Assembly (NCBI RefSeq): GCF_030936135.1 | Contig: NC_082620.1 | Location: 4,216,001 to 4,280,000 of the forward strand | Direction: 5' to 3' | DNA: 64,000 nt | DNA from: Gavia stellata | Taxonomy: Eukaryota; Chordata; Aves; Gaviiformes; Gaviidae | In this document: in pieces, positions 12,661-23,140 of the stretch | Layout of the letters: each line of letters begins with the position of its first letter | Position numbering within the stretch: the first letter of the stretch is position 1 | The notes under the pieces: model-generated | Database searches by the model: none | What the model saw: only the letters and a program-made list of their open reading frames with translations | Told to the model about the DNA's origin: nothing | Program-made: the position numbers and the translations under genes

Positions 12661-13539
12661 ATCTCTCTGTCTGGCCTCGCTGGTCTCTCTTCTCTTGGCT
12701 TTAATGAGAGCTGGATAAGGAGGCTTTACGGCTTCTGTTGAAGCAAGTCTTGTTCCCAGAGATGCCCTATACGAGGCAGTATGTGGTCCCCTCTGTTCTG
12801 CGGGGTAAGGCTAACAGCAGAGAGATGCTGATGGAAGCAGCATGGCTTGATTTTGCTCAGAGGCAGCAGCAGATGCCTAAAGCCAATTTGAGCTCAGTCT
12901 AATTATTCTGACCCCCACAAGAGACTTTCCCCTTCTATTCAGAGCTTCTTTCACTGTTTAAGTTTTTAAGCAGCTATGCTGAAACAGGTGCTGGCACGCC
13001 ATAGGTAAAAGGGTCCACATCCCGTGGGAAACTGGACCTTCAAGCTAGAAAATGCTGCCTTATTTTGACCGGTTGCCACTCGAAAGGAGCCATTATGGAC
13101 ACCTGAGAGAGGGAAAGGAAGAAAGAGAGAACCTGGTTCATACTCTCAGCAGTGGGAGGACAGAGGATTCATGGGCATCCTCAATTTTGGATTTTGACTG
13201 TTGACATCTGTATTGCTTTGAGGTAGTGGAGGGTACCTGTGCAGTGGCTGATGTCCCTGCATCACAGCACTGAAGTCACCTCCAGGTTTGGCTTGGCTAT
13301 ATTTAGCACTCGCTATAGACAAGACCACATAGAGTGAGATATATGATCTGAAAACCTTCAACTCCTGCTGACCTCTCTGCTGCTACAGTGAAATCCCCAA
13401 AATCTGTACAGTCTGGGTGAGGAGTGACGCAAGACCGGGAGAAGGGAGAGCTCTCACCGTTTCCCTGACAGGTTTCATGATTCCCCCTCCTCGGGTTGGC
13501 CCCTGGTCCCTGGGGGTGCTGGTCCCCTGGGCAGCATGG

Positions 13540-13760
13540 CAGGAAAAAGAGGCGTGAAGGGGGTGTGGGGGTGCAGACTGGGGCACAAGGGGTTTGGCGG
13601 GAGATGCTGGGGAGGAGGAAGCTGGGATAGTGTTGGGAACTTGAGGAAAGAGGAGGGGAGAGGAAGAGCATGCTAAGGCTGAGGCTGGCAGCTGGGAGGG
13701 GAAGGGGGTCACAGAGGGCAAAACTTCGGAGGGGAGGGGAGGCCAGGAGGATGCGGGGTG
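13540..13760. repeat. G/A-rich purine tract
   Basis: The + strand is strongly purine-biased (GGGGTGTGGGGGTGCAGACT, GGGGAGGAGGAAGCTGGG, AGGAAAGAGGAGGGGAGAGG). It is low-complexity and can form alternative structures. The ORFs crossing it are compositional artefacts. Confidence 0.6.
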
Positions 13761-14138
13761 TAAGGAGCACTGTGCTGGAAGCAGAGCCTTTCATAGCATC
13801 AAGAACCTTCCTCAGGTTCCAGCTCATTGTCAGGAGTCCAGTTCCTCTGTGCAGAGACCCTCTCTCCTCTTTGCAGAGTTTCTGACCACAACAGGAGCCT
13901 GGGGGGACTTGCACTCCGGAAGGCTTTTTGGTGAGGGCGAATGCAGGGTGGAGCGGGAGGGGATGAAATCATGGGCCTCTGGGGGACTGTGTTTTCCCAA
14001 GTGGGTGAGCATGCAGGGAGCAGGCCAAAACGGTTCACGCTTTCCTCGCCCGCTGCTGGGGTTGTGATTGTTATTGATTGGGTTTGCTGTTCTCGGCACT
14101 TTGTGTTTTTCCAGCTGAGCGTTGGCTGCCCCTTGAAT

Positions 14139-14167
14139 TTTTTTTTTTAATATATTTTTTTTTTTAC
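14139..14167. repeat. T-rich tract
   Basis: Two poly(T) runs separated by AATATA. No adjoining SINE or LINE body is recognisable. Confidence 0.7.
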
Positions 14168-15249
14168 CTCTGCTTTAGTTCAAATACCCACAAACATTGC
14201 AGATGGGGCAGGTGTGTGCAGAGCCCTGTGCCGGCCAGCACTGTGCGGCTGGGGTGAGTCCGCACCGGGGCTGCGCACGGTTGGGAGCGTGCAGGGGTCT
14301 GTGTAAGGCACCAGTAACATGCAAGTCTGCTGTCGGTAGGATTAAATTCATAGGTCTGTGTTATCTCTGGAAGTGTGTCACACAAAAAGGTAAAGAGATC
14401 TGCTCTTGTAGAAAAACCAGTGTCAGGGCTTTATGTTGAAGCAAATAATAGGATCATGCACAGGGACTTTCCACACTTGGGCATATATATCTGGCTGGGG
14501 ATGCATAAGCTTCAACCCCAAAGACAGAGGGCCAAGGGAACTGCTAGCTGGACAAATAGTTTTGTTTCATTTCCAATGTGTGGTCGTGACTTCCATACCC
14601 CGCCGAGCCTCTCATATTGGCCTGCTCTCGCTCCAGCCTGGTGTGCTCGTGTCCCTCCTCCGCAGAGCTGTGCCTGCTCACGGGGCCAGTGGCAGGAGCC
14701 GTCCCTTTAGGAATGGCATTTTCCAGGTTCCTGTGTGAGGCTGAACATGTCCCAGCTGCAAAAATAACTAGCCTATATACCCTGTGGAAACAGGAGCAGC
14801 AGCGACACATCTGTCTGGTCTGGGCAGAGCCAGCTTGTAACTAATGCCCCAAAGGGGCATCGAGCGGCTGCAAGCTACTTGTCAGTGTGCGGGAACCCGA
14901 AATAGAGACCTTTGGGGAGGACGAGCCCGTCGGAGGGGCAAAGCTCTGCAGTGGGCAGAGCAACAGATACCTCTGGGCCTCTTGTAGGACCAGTGGGTTC
15001 CAGCAAGACATTAATATTGACTGGCTTCTCTGGATCAGCTGCGGGGCGTGCAGGCTGCTGGCGGGGCCGAGGCGAGGGGCTGAGGCTGGCACTGCCGGGC
15101 ACCGGCGTCCCCGAAGAGCAGCCCCAGCCTCTTCCCCCCCGGCCCCTGCTCCTGCCTCCCCCATGGCCGGTGGGGTCACTTTGGCTGGAGAGCGCAAGCT
15201 GAGCTCAAGGATAGAGCCCCCTGGACGGAGCCAAGGAGCCGCTGTATAA
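14168..15249. other. Noncoding, moderately CpG-rich toward the end
   Basis: No exon recognised. From about 14880 to 15250 CpG becomes more frequent (GCGGGAACCCG, GGCGGGGCCGAGGCG, CCGGCGTCCCCG), leading into the AT-rich candidate element to the right. The CpG density is clearly below that of the island at 29040-29560. Confidence 0.4.
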
Positions 15250-15406
15250 AAAACGCTGAGGTTTTCCTTTTCTGTACAGCGCGTTTCCCTAAATTGCCTT
15301 TGACTGTGTGCATCGCTAATGAAAGTTTATGCCCTTGTTAGAAGGACAGGCAGGTCCGTTCCAGTTAGGGCTGGGTCTATCCTTCTGCCAACTGCCCTCC
15401 CCAGCG

Positions 15407-15463
15407 CACACACACACACACACTCTCGCTCGCTCGCTCTCCCTGGTGAATAAGTGGAGGCTG

Positions 15464-15494
<31 letters not shown>
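15407..15494. repeat. (CA)n, (CTCG)n and poly(A) cluster
   Basis: A CA run at 15407-15422, a CTCG-type run to 15440, and 27 consecutive A at 15468-15494. The long A run has no SINE body beside it on the left, so it is not evidence for a retroposed element. Confidence 0.85.
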
Positions 15495-15499
<5 letters not shown>

Positions 15500-15549
15500 G
15501 GGGAAAAAAATTTCCATATTTGTGTAAGTTGCTTTAAAAGCATTTTATC

Positions 15550-16330
15550 ATGTCATAAAAAAAAAGGAAAGTACTCTCGGAAATTGATCCTGCACACGAG
15601 CCCATTGGACAGAAGGACGTCGGGATGTTAATGGCTATTTTGCTCCAGGGTGGCTTATTAAAAAATTTATACATAAATGCTTAAAATTGCATAAATTATT
15701 TAAAAAAAAAACATAGTAAGCAATTTGCAATCCCGATCCACTTTCCCTCTTTTTCTTTCCCTCGTCATCCTTTTCTTCCCTTCTTTCTTACCAAAAAAAA
15801 AAATTCCTTCCCCCTCTTCTCACCCTTGTCCCCTCCCTGTCTGAAAATGCGATGCGTCCAAAATTGTACATGTATGTGTGTAAAATAAATATGATTTTAA
15901 ATGTGACCCGCCACTGGCCAGCGGAACCAGCTACAAGGGGGAAATGCAAAAAAAAAAAGAGGGGAGAAGAAAAAAGAAAAGAAAGAAAGAAGTTTGGATA
16001 TGATGAGTGTTTCTCGCAGGCGTGGAATGTCACCCACATATCCTGGAGATTGTACTGGGGAGGTTTATGATGGTTTCCCATTGATTTGTTTCCCCGACGC
16101 AGCTGCCGACCTCTATTGAGGGACAAACATAATCAGCACTGACGCAAATTAGATGGTTATTCGTTTTGAAAATTGACAGAAAAACAATAAAAAAGATGAA
16201 ATGCTCCCAAATCAATAGATATAATGAAATTCAAATAATCCGAGAGATGAGGTCTCCATGGCAACTGATAATGTGGAAAAGAAAACAATTTAATAAAGGA
16301 CAGACACACTTTGAAAACAGATTGGGCAAA
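15550..16330. promoter_or_regulatory. Candidate conserved regulatory block (strongest in window)
   Basis: Nearly 800 bases of AT-rich, motif-dense, low-repeat sequence: CTTATTAAAAAATTTATACA, GCATAAATTATTTAAA, GTACATGTATGTGTG, ATAAATATGATTTTAAATGTG, CGCAAATTAGATGGTTATTCG, ACAATAAAAAAGATG and CAACAATTTAATAAAGG-like runs, with GTCTCCATGGCAACTGATAA (RFX-like CCATGGCAAC) at 16252-16271. The pattern matches deeply conserved developmental enhancers. Direct conservation data are absent. Confidence 0.45.
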
Positions 16331-16420
16331 GGGAAGGCGGGGGGGCGAGGGAGCAAGGGGGGCCGTGGGTTGGGTGGTGGTGGGAGGGGGCAGCGGGAGG
16401 AGGTGGTGGTGGGGAGCCGG
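16331..16420 (+). repeat. G-rich, quadruplex-capable tract
   Basis: Successive runs of three or more G with short loops (GGGGGGG-CGA-GGG-AGCAA-GGGGGG-CCGT-GGG-TT-GGG and more) meet the usual G-quadruplex pattern on the + strand. Confidence 0.7.
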
Positions 16421-16499
16421 AGCCGGCTGCCTCTCCGGTTGGTTAGCGGTGCTGTAGTGAAGGATCACTGTCCATCCCAAGGACGCTTGCCATAATTAA

Positions 16500-16640
16500 G
16501 AGAGGCTTTCGGTCCAGAAAGTGCAGATTCAGGTTTTAATACACAAAATTATTTCAGGAGCACTGAATCGGAAAGTCGTTTGTTATGACCTTCCTGAGAG
16601 GCCTGGAGCAGGGCATGTTGGAGGCGCGGCGGCTGAGCCA
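16500..16640. promoter_or_regulatory. Candidate conserved element, continuation
   Basis: After the G-rich tract, motif-rich sequence resumes (GTTTTAATACACAAAATTAT, AATCGGAAAGTCGTTTGTTATGACC). It may be one regulatory unit with the block at 15550-16330. Confidence 0.3.
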
Positions 16641-16775
16641 GCTGAGTTATGGCATATTTGTGTTTTTATAGTGCGGAGGGGAGGGGGGAAGGGGGGAAGA
16701 AGGTTAAACAGTATTTACAGCTCAGTTGTTTTCAGAAAGGAAAGAGAAATAGAGTTCATGAAAAGATGCGAGTGG

Positions 16776-16803
16776 AAGAGAGAGAGAGAGGGAGAGGGAG
16801 AGA
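16776..16803. repeat. (GA)n tract
   Basis: AGAG repeats with interspersed GGGAGAG units. Confidence 0.8.
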
Positions 16804-17040
16804 TCCCCTGCCCGGCACACACACTCCGCTGGGACGCCAGCTCCAATGAGACACTCACCGATGCTCTTTTTGCCTTAAGGTGTGAGGTGCAGATGGGCTG
16901 GGGGTAAAGAGGGGCTCTTTGGTGGGATGGGGAGTGTGTCTGTCCCTGCTGCCGAGTCTGTCTGCAGGGTCCGGCTGGGAGCCCACTGTCTTCTCACTCC
17001 AAGCTGCAGAATAAACCGCTCCTGGCATGCGGGCTTGTGC

Positions 17041-17460
17041 TGAAAGCGTGCGTTGAGTGTGTGTGTGTGAGTGCATGCAGGGTGCTCGGCGCTCGCACGG
17101 GTGGCTGCCTGTGTGCGTCTGCATGTGTGGCTGCTGGTGGGCTGTATATACGTGGGTGCTCACCGCGTGTGCGGGGCTGAGCAGAGCTCGGTGCGTGCGG
17201 GTGTGCGCTTCTGGGGAGGTGCATACGCTGTGTATCTGTCTGTGTCTTGCAGTGTGCGGATGTAATAGTTGTGCAGTCACAGGTACATAGATGTTTGCGT
17301 GCATTAGCATGTGTTCTGTGTGCATACTGTTTCATGAGCACATGTATGGGCATGCGAATGTGTGTGTTTGTGTGCTGGGTCATGTGTGCCTCTGCACGGG
17401 ATAGCGCACCTGCACGGCCACGTTTTTATACACGTGTGTGTTCCCACTGATGGGTGTTTG
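17041..17460. repeat. Degenerate TG-rich region
   Basis: About 400 bases dominated by GTGTG, GTGCGT, GCATGTGTG and similar units with no fixed period, resembling an old decayed TG microsatellite. It produces several Cys/Val-rich (+) and His/Thr-rich (-) ORFs that are artefacts. Confidence 0.7.
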
Positions 17461-19594
17461 CAATTAGTGATAGCGCTGGCACATGGATGGGCTCATGAGG
17501 ACAAGAGAGATAAGAAGATGAGCCCTAATGACCAGCAGAAAGAGCAACAAAAGGCAAGACAGAGAATTAGCGTCGGTGTGAGCACTGGGAAGCGTGGGGT
17601 GAGTGCCCACACAGCCCAGCCGGTGGGGTTTCTCTCCCATGCTGCTCTGACAGGACTGCTGAGTTAACAAGCTCAGGGATGACCCACTGCTTTCACACCA
17701 GAGCTCGGCTCGAGCCTTTTCCACACGAACAGGACAGACAAGCGTTTCTCCTAACCGTGTTGCACAGTATTTGCAGGTGCCAGGCATCTCCGGGGATTAA
17801 AAAGCCCCTGAACTCCCAGTGCTGCGCGAGATGGGTGCCTGCTCTGTGGGTTCACAAAAGACTCCCAGCCCCACTTGGGGATTATAGAAACCTTTAAGGG
17901 ATCCGAGTGCCCCCTTTGCATACCAAGCCCAGAGCATGTTACTGGCTCACGTACAGCTCAGGCAGCAGTCGGGGGCTGTGGGGAGGACGTAACACAAGCT
18001 GGAAGGCTACGATGCTCTAGTTTGCTCTCTGTCATGCAGCTTTTGCTGAGGTCTCACTTACCTCATGCAGGCTAACACACTGATTTACTTTGCAGGACCA
18101 GAAAGACCACAATAATGAACTACTTCTGGTCCTGTGTTTCTTAGTGATGCAACAAGCATTCAGGCTCCCAACTCCCATTTATGCTCCTGACTTCCCACTG
18201 CAATTAATTAGGAGTCTGCGTTCTTTGTTGGGTCTGAGCTTAATAGTGCTGAAAGGGATTGCAAATTGCTCTTAAACTGCCTACCAACTACCAAAAGGGT
18301 TTGGAGGGACCCTTTTTTAGCAGGTGGCTCACTTAACCCCTGCCCTCAGTTAGGGATGACCCTGAGCCCGGCCTGAAGCCGGGGAGCTGCTCCCCACTGA
18401 CTTGGATCAGGGTGGGTTTGTATTCTCTGTAAAGTAACTTGTTAAAGACAGTCACCAAGAGGGACTGATAAAACTTTGAGCAATTCCCTTGTGAAACTGC
18501 ATCCTTTAAGAGACCGGTTGTCTCTCTCAGGTCCTTTTTATTCCCCCAGCGTCACGTACTTGCAGCTAAGTCGGGTTCCCTCTTTACCACCTTGATGTTT
18601 CACTGCACCTCCTGCCCTGCCTAGCTCAGCATTTACAGAGGGGTCTGTCCAGCGTTTAGAAGAGGCTCACGTCTTGGCCTCTTCATTCCTTGGGAGCTGG
18701 CTCCCGCACGGGCTGGCTGGCCCTGCTCCGGAGGCTTTCCCAGCCCTCTTTGCTCTCCACCACCCCTTCCCTCCCTTGCTCTGCATCCACCGTGTCCTCC
18801 TGGCACAGCACCCGGAGCGTGCATATGTGTCTACGGAGAGGTGAAGTTAGGCACCGTGTTTGCATTTAGTTGCTCTGACAACATGTCTGGCTTCTCAGGG
18901 AGTTTTCCAAGGGCCACAGCCAGCCTACAGGGACCTGATGGTGATGAGCTATTACTCTTCACTCTCCCTTTTGCGTCTTTCCTCTCGGTTTTCTTCACAA
19001 CCTGTGGGGAGATTGATGGTGGGATTGTGATGTAGATGTTAGCAGTTCTGCTTGATTTATAGAGTTACTTAGGCTGAGTGAGGCCACTTAGGCTCGTCTG
19101 GATAGTAAACCTTTTAACTGGACTAAAAAATTATTAATAAATAAATAAATAAGGCAAGGAAGCGAAACTGGATCAGAAAAGCCAATCCTCTTGGCTTTCT
19201 GTTATCAGAAAGAAAGACTCTGAAGACAGAAGGCTCCCAGGGAGCAGCCTCGCTCAGCCTGGGGAGCAGCGAGACCCTGCTCGCTGTGTTAGGCTGGAGC
19301 TCTGAGAGCAGGTTTTCCTGGGACCAGGAGGAGGAAACTGTTGAAGTGTCTCATCAAAGATCCTGCATTGGCAGATGGACTAGAAAGTTGGCTGCAGGAC
19401 GCAAGGGACTTTTGAGCTTCAAACTGTCCTGAATCAGTGCTTTTCCTCTGCTATTACTTGAACTGCAGTAGCACCTAAAATGGCAAACAAGATGCTGGGC
19501 CCGCTAAGCTAGGCAAGAAGTCTTTGCCCAGATGGCTGACCATCTGAAGAGACCCCGCGGGCCAAGGGCAGAAGGGAGCCTGCGTGATGTTATT
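17461..19594. other. Noncoding sequence with a small hairpin and an (AATA)n tract
   Basis: No exon recognised. An 11-bp perfect inverted repeat, CAGGACCAGAA (18093-18103) with TTCTGGTCCTG (18124-18134), encloses a 20-base loop. An AATA/AAAT run lies at about 19130-19152. Confidence 0.5.
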
Positions 19595-19665
19595 TGCCCA
19601 AAGAGAAGGAGCAGGTCAGTAGCAGAGTGGGGAGCAGAACCAGAGTTCCTGACTCTGGTTACTCA
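19595..19665 (-). repeat. MIR-like SINE fragment
   Basis: GTCAGTAGCAGAGTGGGGAG, CAGAACCAGAGTTCCTGACT and the tail CTGGTTACTCAC follow the order of the complement of MIR-class SINEs (GTCAGTGGCAGAGCTGGGAATAGAACCCAGGAGTCCTGACT). Only this half is preserved. Confidence 0.5.
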
Positions 19666-20864
19666 CTTTTTTCCCTCTTCTTTCCAGTCTGCTTCTTTTG
19701 CTAATTATGGAAGTTCCCTGTGTTACTTGTATGCAGAAAGAGAGGCTTATTTCTTGTCCTTTGGAGGGTCAGGGTCCGTGAGCGCAGAGCGGGGCGAAGG
19801 GAAAGGCAGAGGCAAGGAGCTTTGTCTTGGCACTTGGGGGGAAGCAGCAGAGCCTTAGCGGCTCTCAGAGTGAGGAGGCTGGGGGTAGACAAGATCAAAG
19901 CACGTTTAGGATCATTTTTGAGATCTGCTCAGGAAAAGGTTCAGACGTGCGTTACTAAAGAGCTGTGAAGAAGGATTAGTCCTGTCCTTGCTTGCAGTTG
20001 AACCACTTTCCCCACCAGCTGTGCCAAATGCCTGTGAAGAGCTGGTCGAGCGGCAGCAGAGCAGGTCAGTGGCAGGTGAGAAGGCAGTGTCGCAGAGGAG
20101 ACTGGCGTGGTGCAAGGGAGCGGGGCCGGCGCGGAGGCTGTCACGGTTCAGCCGTGCAGGGGAGAAGGGCCCGAGCTGGGGCGGGGTGAGGAGGACGGGG
20201 TCTACGCAGGCTGGGGCGGTGCAGGTGAGGAGGTCTCTGCGGTGGGAGAAGGCCGATGCGGCAGCCGAGGAGGCAGCGCAGTGCTGAGTGTTAGCAGGTG
20301 TCCGTCCTGCTCTGCTGCCTGCCAGCCGGGCTCTGCTCTCCAGCGGGGACTCTGCGGACTCTGGAGGACTTTGAGTTGCAGCCCACTGCACCATTGCAGC
20401 AGGAGCGGCTGTGCCTGGGCTGTGCTTGGGCCAGCTCACTCCTAGTGTGAGGTCTGTGCTGCCTTTCTCTCCCTGGCCAGTGATATATGGCATAAATTAG
20501 GCCTCTGAAGGGGGATACTGCATCCTTAAGAAGAAATATGTCCTCATTTTTCTTAAACACCGTTTGCACTGAGTGAAATGTTTAGAAGGGACGCTGAGGG
20601 ATAACTTTATTTCTTACTAGGGAGTTCAGAGCCGTTCAGTTAAACCCATAAAACACTGGGAGTAGGGAAGCTGACAGCCTGCCCGTGCATTAGAAAAGCC
20701 ATTACTCATCTAGGGGAAATTCACCCCATGCTGGAGCCTCGCGTTACCAATGGGGTGGTCCAGGGGAGGACACAGGATCATCTCCCTCGGCCATCTAAGG
20801 GGTCAGTAGGATGCTCAGAGGTGGAAAAGACTCAGTAACAATCCAGCACAGTGACAGAGTGCTG

Positions 20865-21095
20865 ATACGGAGATCTCAAAGCACCGAGTAAACACGGCTG
20901 GGTTCAGCACGCTGGGTGGGTAGTCATCCTCATTCCTCCTCCTCTGCGTGGGGAAACTAAGGCACAGAAAGCTGGGGAGACTGACATCATGGCTGGGGAG
21001 ACTGACAGTTACACCATGATTGGAAACCAGGCTGGAAGCCAGCACTCCTGGCTTGTAACCCCCAGCTTAGATCACTAAAACCAAATTCCCTTCCA
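20865..21095 (-). repeat. MIR/CORE-like SINE with internal duplication
   Basis: Starts GATCTCAAAGCACCGAGTAA, continues GGGGAAACTAAGGCACAGAA and ends CAGGCTGGAAGCCAGCACTC and CCTGGCTTGTAACCCCCAGC. This is the full order of a reversed MIR/CORE-type SINE known in amniotes. A 15-bp unit GCTGGGGAGACTGAC occurs twice, 21 bp apart (20971-20985 and 20992-21006), a later tandem duplication inside the element. Confidence 0.65.
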
Positions 21096-21469
21096 GAGCA
21101 AGGAGGGAAAGCCAGGAGCCCGGACCCCCTGCTCTGTTTCTGCCGCGAGCGTGGAGTCAGGAGTCCTGCCTCCACCTTCATTGCTCCGATATTCAACCTT
21201 CTCTTCCCAGTGGGATTTAGAAAATCCGCTGGAAGACAGAGGCAAGGTCTTGTAGGTGGTAGTAATGGGAATTCCTGTCTCGGATGATGGTTAGTGGTGT
21301 GGTGGGCTGCGTTACAGGTGTGGCTGGGTGGGCTTCTGCTCTCGGACAGGCACCTCGCCGGTGCAGGCTGCCGTCGCTCCCCCAGCAGCTGGTTGTCCAA
21401 GGGGACAGGCCCACAGGCGCCCAGCATCATGGCAGACAAGGCATTGGCCACCAAGAGGGTGGTGACTTT

Positions 21470-21720
21470 CTATTTGATATTTTATTTTGGAGGCTTGACA
21501 CCAAAGATTTAATATTTGTTTGAAATGAGAAACAGTTCTCAAATGAATTTGGAGAGCCTGGGAATTAATGTCAGCCCCCCCCTCCCCTCCCTAAACACCC
21601 CTCCTCCCCGTCAGCTCAGCCCCCCCCTTTCAATTTCTGAAGCCTGCTGATTTGAATATTTATAAATATCAGTAAATTATTTATTGTAGCAATCTGCTGT
21701 GCCATTTCACCAATCGCCGT
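21470..21720. promoter_or_regulatory. Candidate conserved noncoding element
   Basis: An AT-rich block in a GC-rich neighbourhood: TTTGATATTTTATTTTGGAG, CAAAGATTTAATATTTG, TTGAATATTTATAAATATCA, AGTAAATTATTTATTGTAGC and TTCACCAATCGCCGTTAACAC. A C-rich run (21577-21627) splits it. It has MEF2/forkhead-like and TAAT cores and no repeat homology. Confidence 0.4.
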
Positions 21721-23140
21721 TAACACTTTAGGGCTCGCTCTTCAGGAGGACACGACTGGAGAAAACGGGCACCTGGGGGCTGGGAGCGTGCTCCGGGGAG
21801 GGGGCTGTCATGCCAGGGCAAAGCCGGCGTGGCCGTGATGCCGGGAGGGGTTGCCTCTGCATGCAGCACAGGAAGAGTTGGGGGAGTTTGCAGGAGAGGA
21901 TGGGGACCCTCTGTGCCCGGTACTAGGGGACACTGCTGCAGGAGGACACTGGGAGAGGACATGGCTGGAAAGGGAGGCTTGTGTTAACGGGGGAGGGCAG
22001 CAAGGAGGATTGCCTGACGTGATGTGCTGTTTGCTGCAGCACCCTTGCAGGCTTTGCCCTGCGGTGTGTGGGGACCTTGCTCTGGCTTAGAGCTCAGCAC
22101 TAGCCCTCTTTGCTTGTAGTTTCTGTTCCCTTGAGGAGGAAAATTCCTCTCGGTTTCTCCTGTCCCATTCCCTCCCTCCATACTTACACTTCTGCAGTGA
22201 AAATACACACCGTTCGGAGATGATGTGGCTATTTTCTGTTTGGGGAAAAGGGGGGCTCCCCATGTTCATGAACTGTTCTGGAGAAACCCTGGCATCAGCA
22301 CCAGAGCAGCCAAGTGGCTGGGTGGGAAACAGGAGCTGCCCAGCTGGCTGCAGCCCCAGTGCAGGGCACCAGCATCTCCAGCGCCCCGTCGCTTCCCCGT
22401 CCTCTCAGGATGTCTTCTGTCATTCACTGCCCAGCGCTGGCTTCTCTACGCTGCCCCTCACTGTCACCAGAAAATTACAGCTTAACTCTGCAGCAGAGGA
22501 GGTTGAGCAAAGGGAAGCAGGACAGGCTCGCTGAAGGGAACTGGTACTGATCTCTGCCCCTTTGGGCCAGGGTTGAACCAGGCTCTGGGAGCTGGGAATA
22601 GGGAGAAAAGTGGCCTCTTGTGCAGCTGGAGATGCCAGTGAGGCAGGCAGGAGAAGGTCAAGCAGTGCTGAATGCAGGCAGACTGCACTCTGACAAGTGC
22701 TGGCCATGGGGACCAGAGCAGAGTCCTCAGCTTTTCCTCCATGGTTTATGGATGGGGTGTGTAGGGAGAGCCCTCACGGCTATGGGAAAGCAGGGAGTGT
22801 AGCTGGCAGTGCTTCCGTAAGGACACCCTGGCTGCTCACTTCATTTCTCCTCCCACGTCTTTGATTCTCCTTCTCCTCCCTGCCCAGTGCTGAGCTGAAG
22901 CCTGTCAGGTCCGACTTTCGCACCGAGGGCTTTCCCCGGCTTCACGCAGACGCGCACAGGCGGGATCCATGCTTGCAGGGCAGAGGAGGTTGTTAAAGAG
23001 CCTTTGTGAACTCCCCAAGGTCAGCCAGAAGAGACAGCATCCACTAATCCAAGGTCATTTCCTGGGCTAAAAGCAATAAAATGTTTTATTGATAAACTGA
23101 AGAGGGGAAAATATACACACTAAATCCACTCTCACACATT

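Noticed and set aside
15468..15494. 27-base poly(A) as the tail of a retroposed gene or SINE
   Set aside because: No element body, no target-site duplication and no open frame precedes it; a simple tract is sufficient.
17041..17460. Cys-rich and His/Thr-rich ORFs in the TG-rich region
   Set aside because: Generated by repetitive GTGTG/CACAC sequence; no stable protein family.
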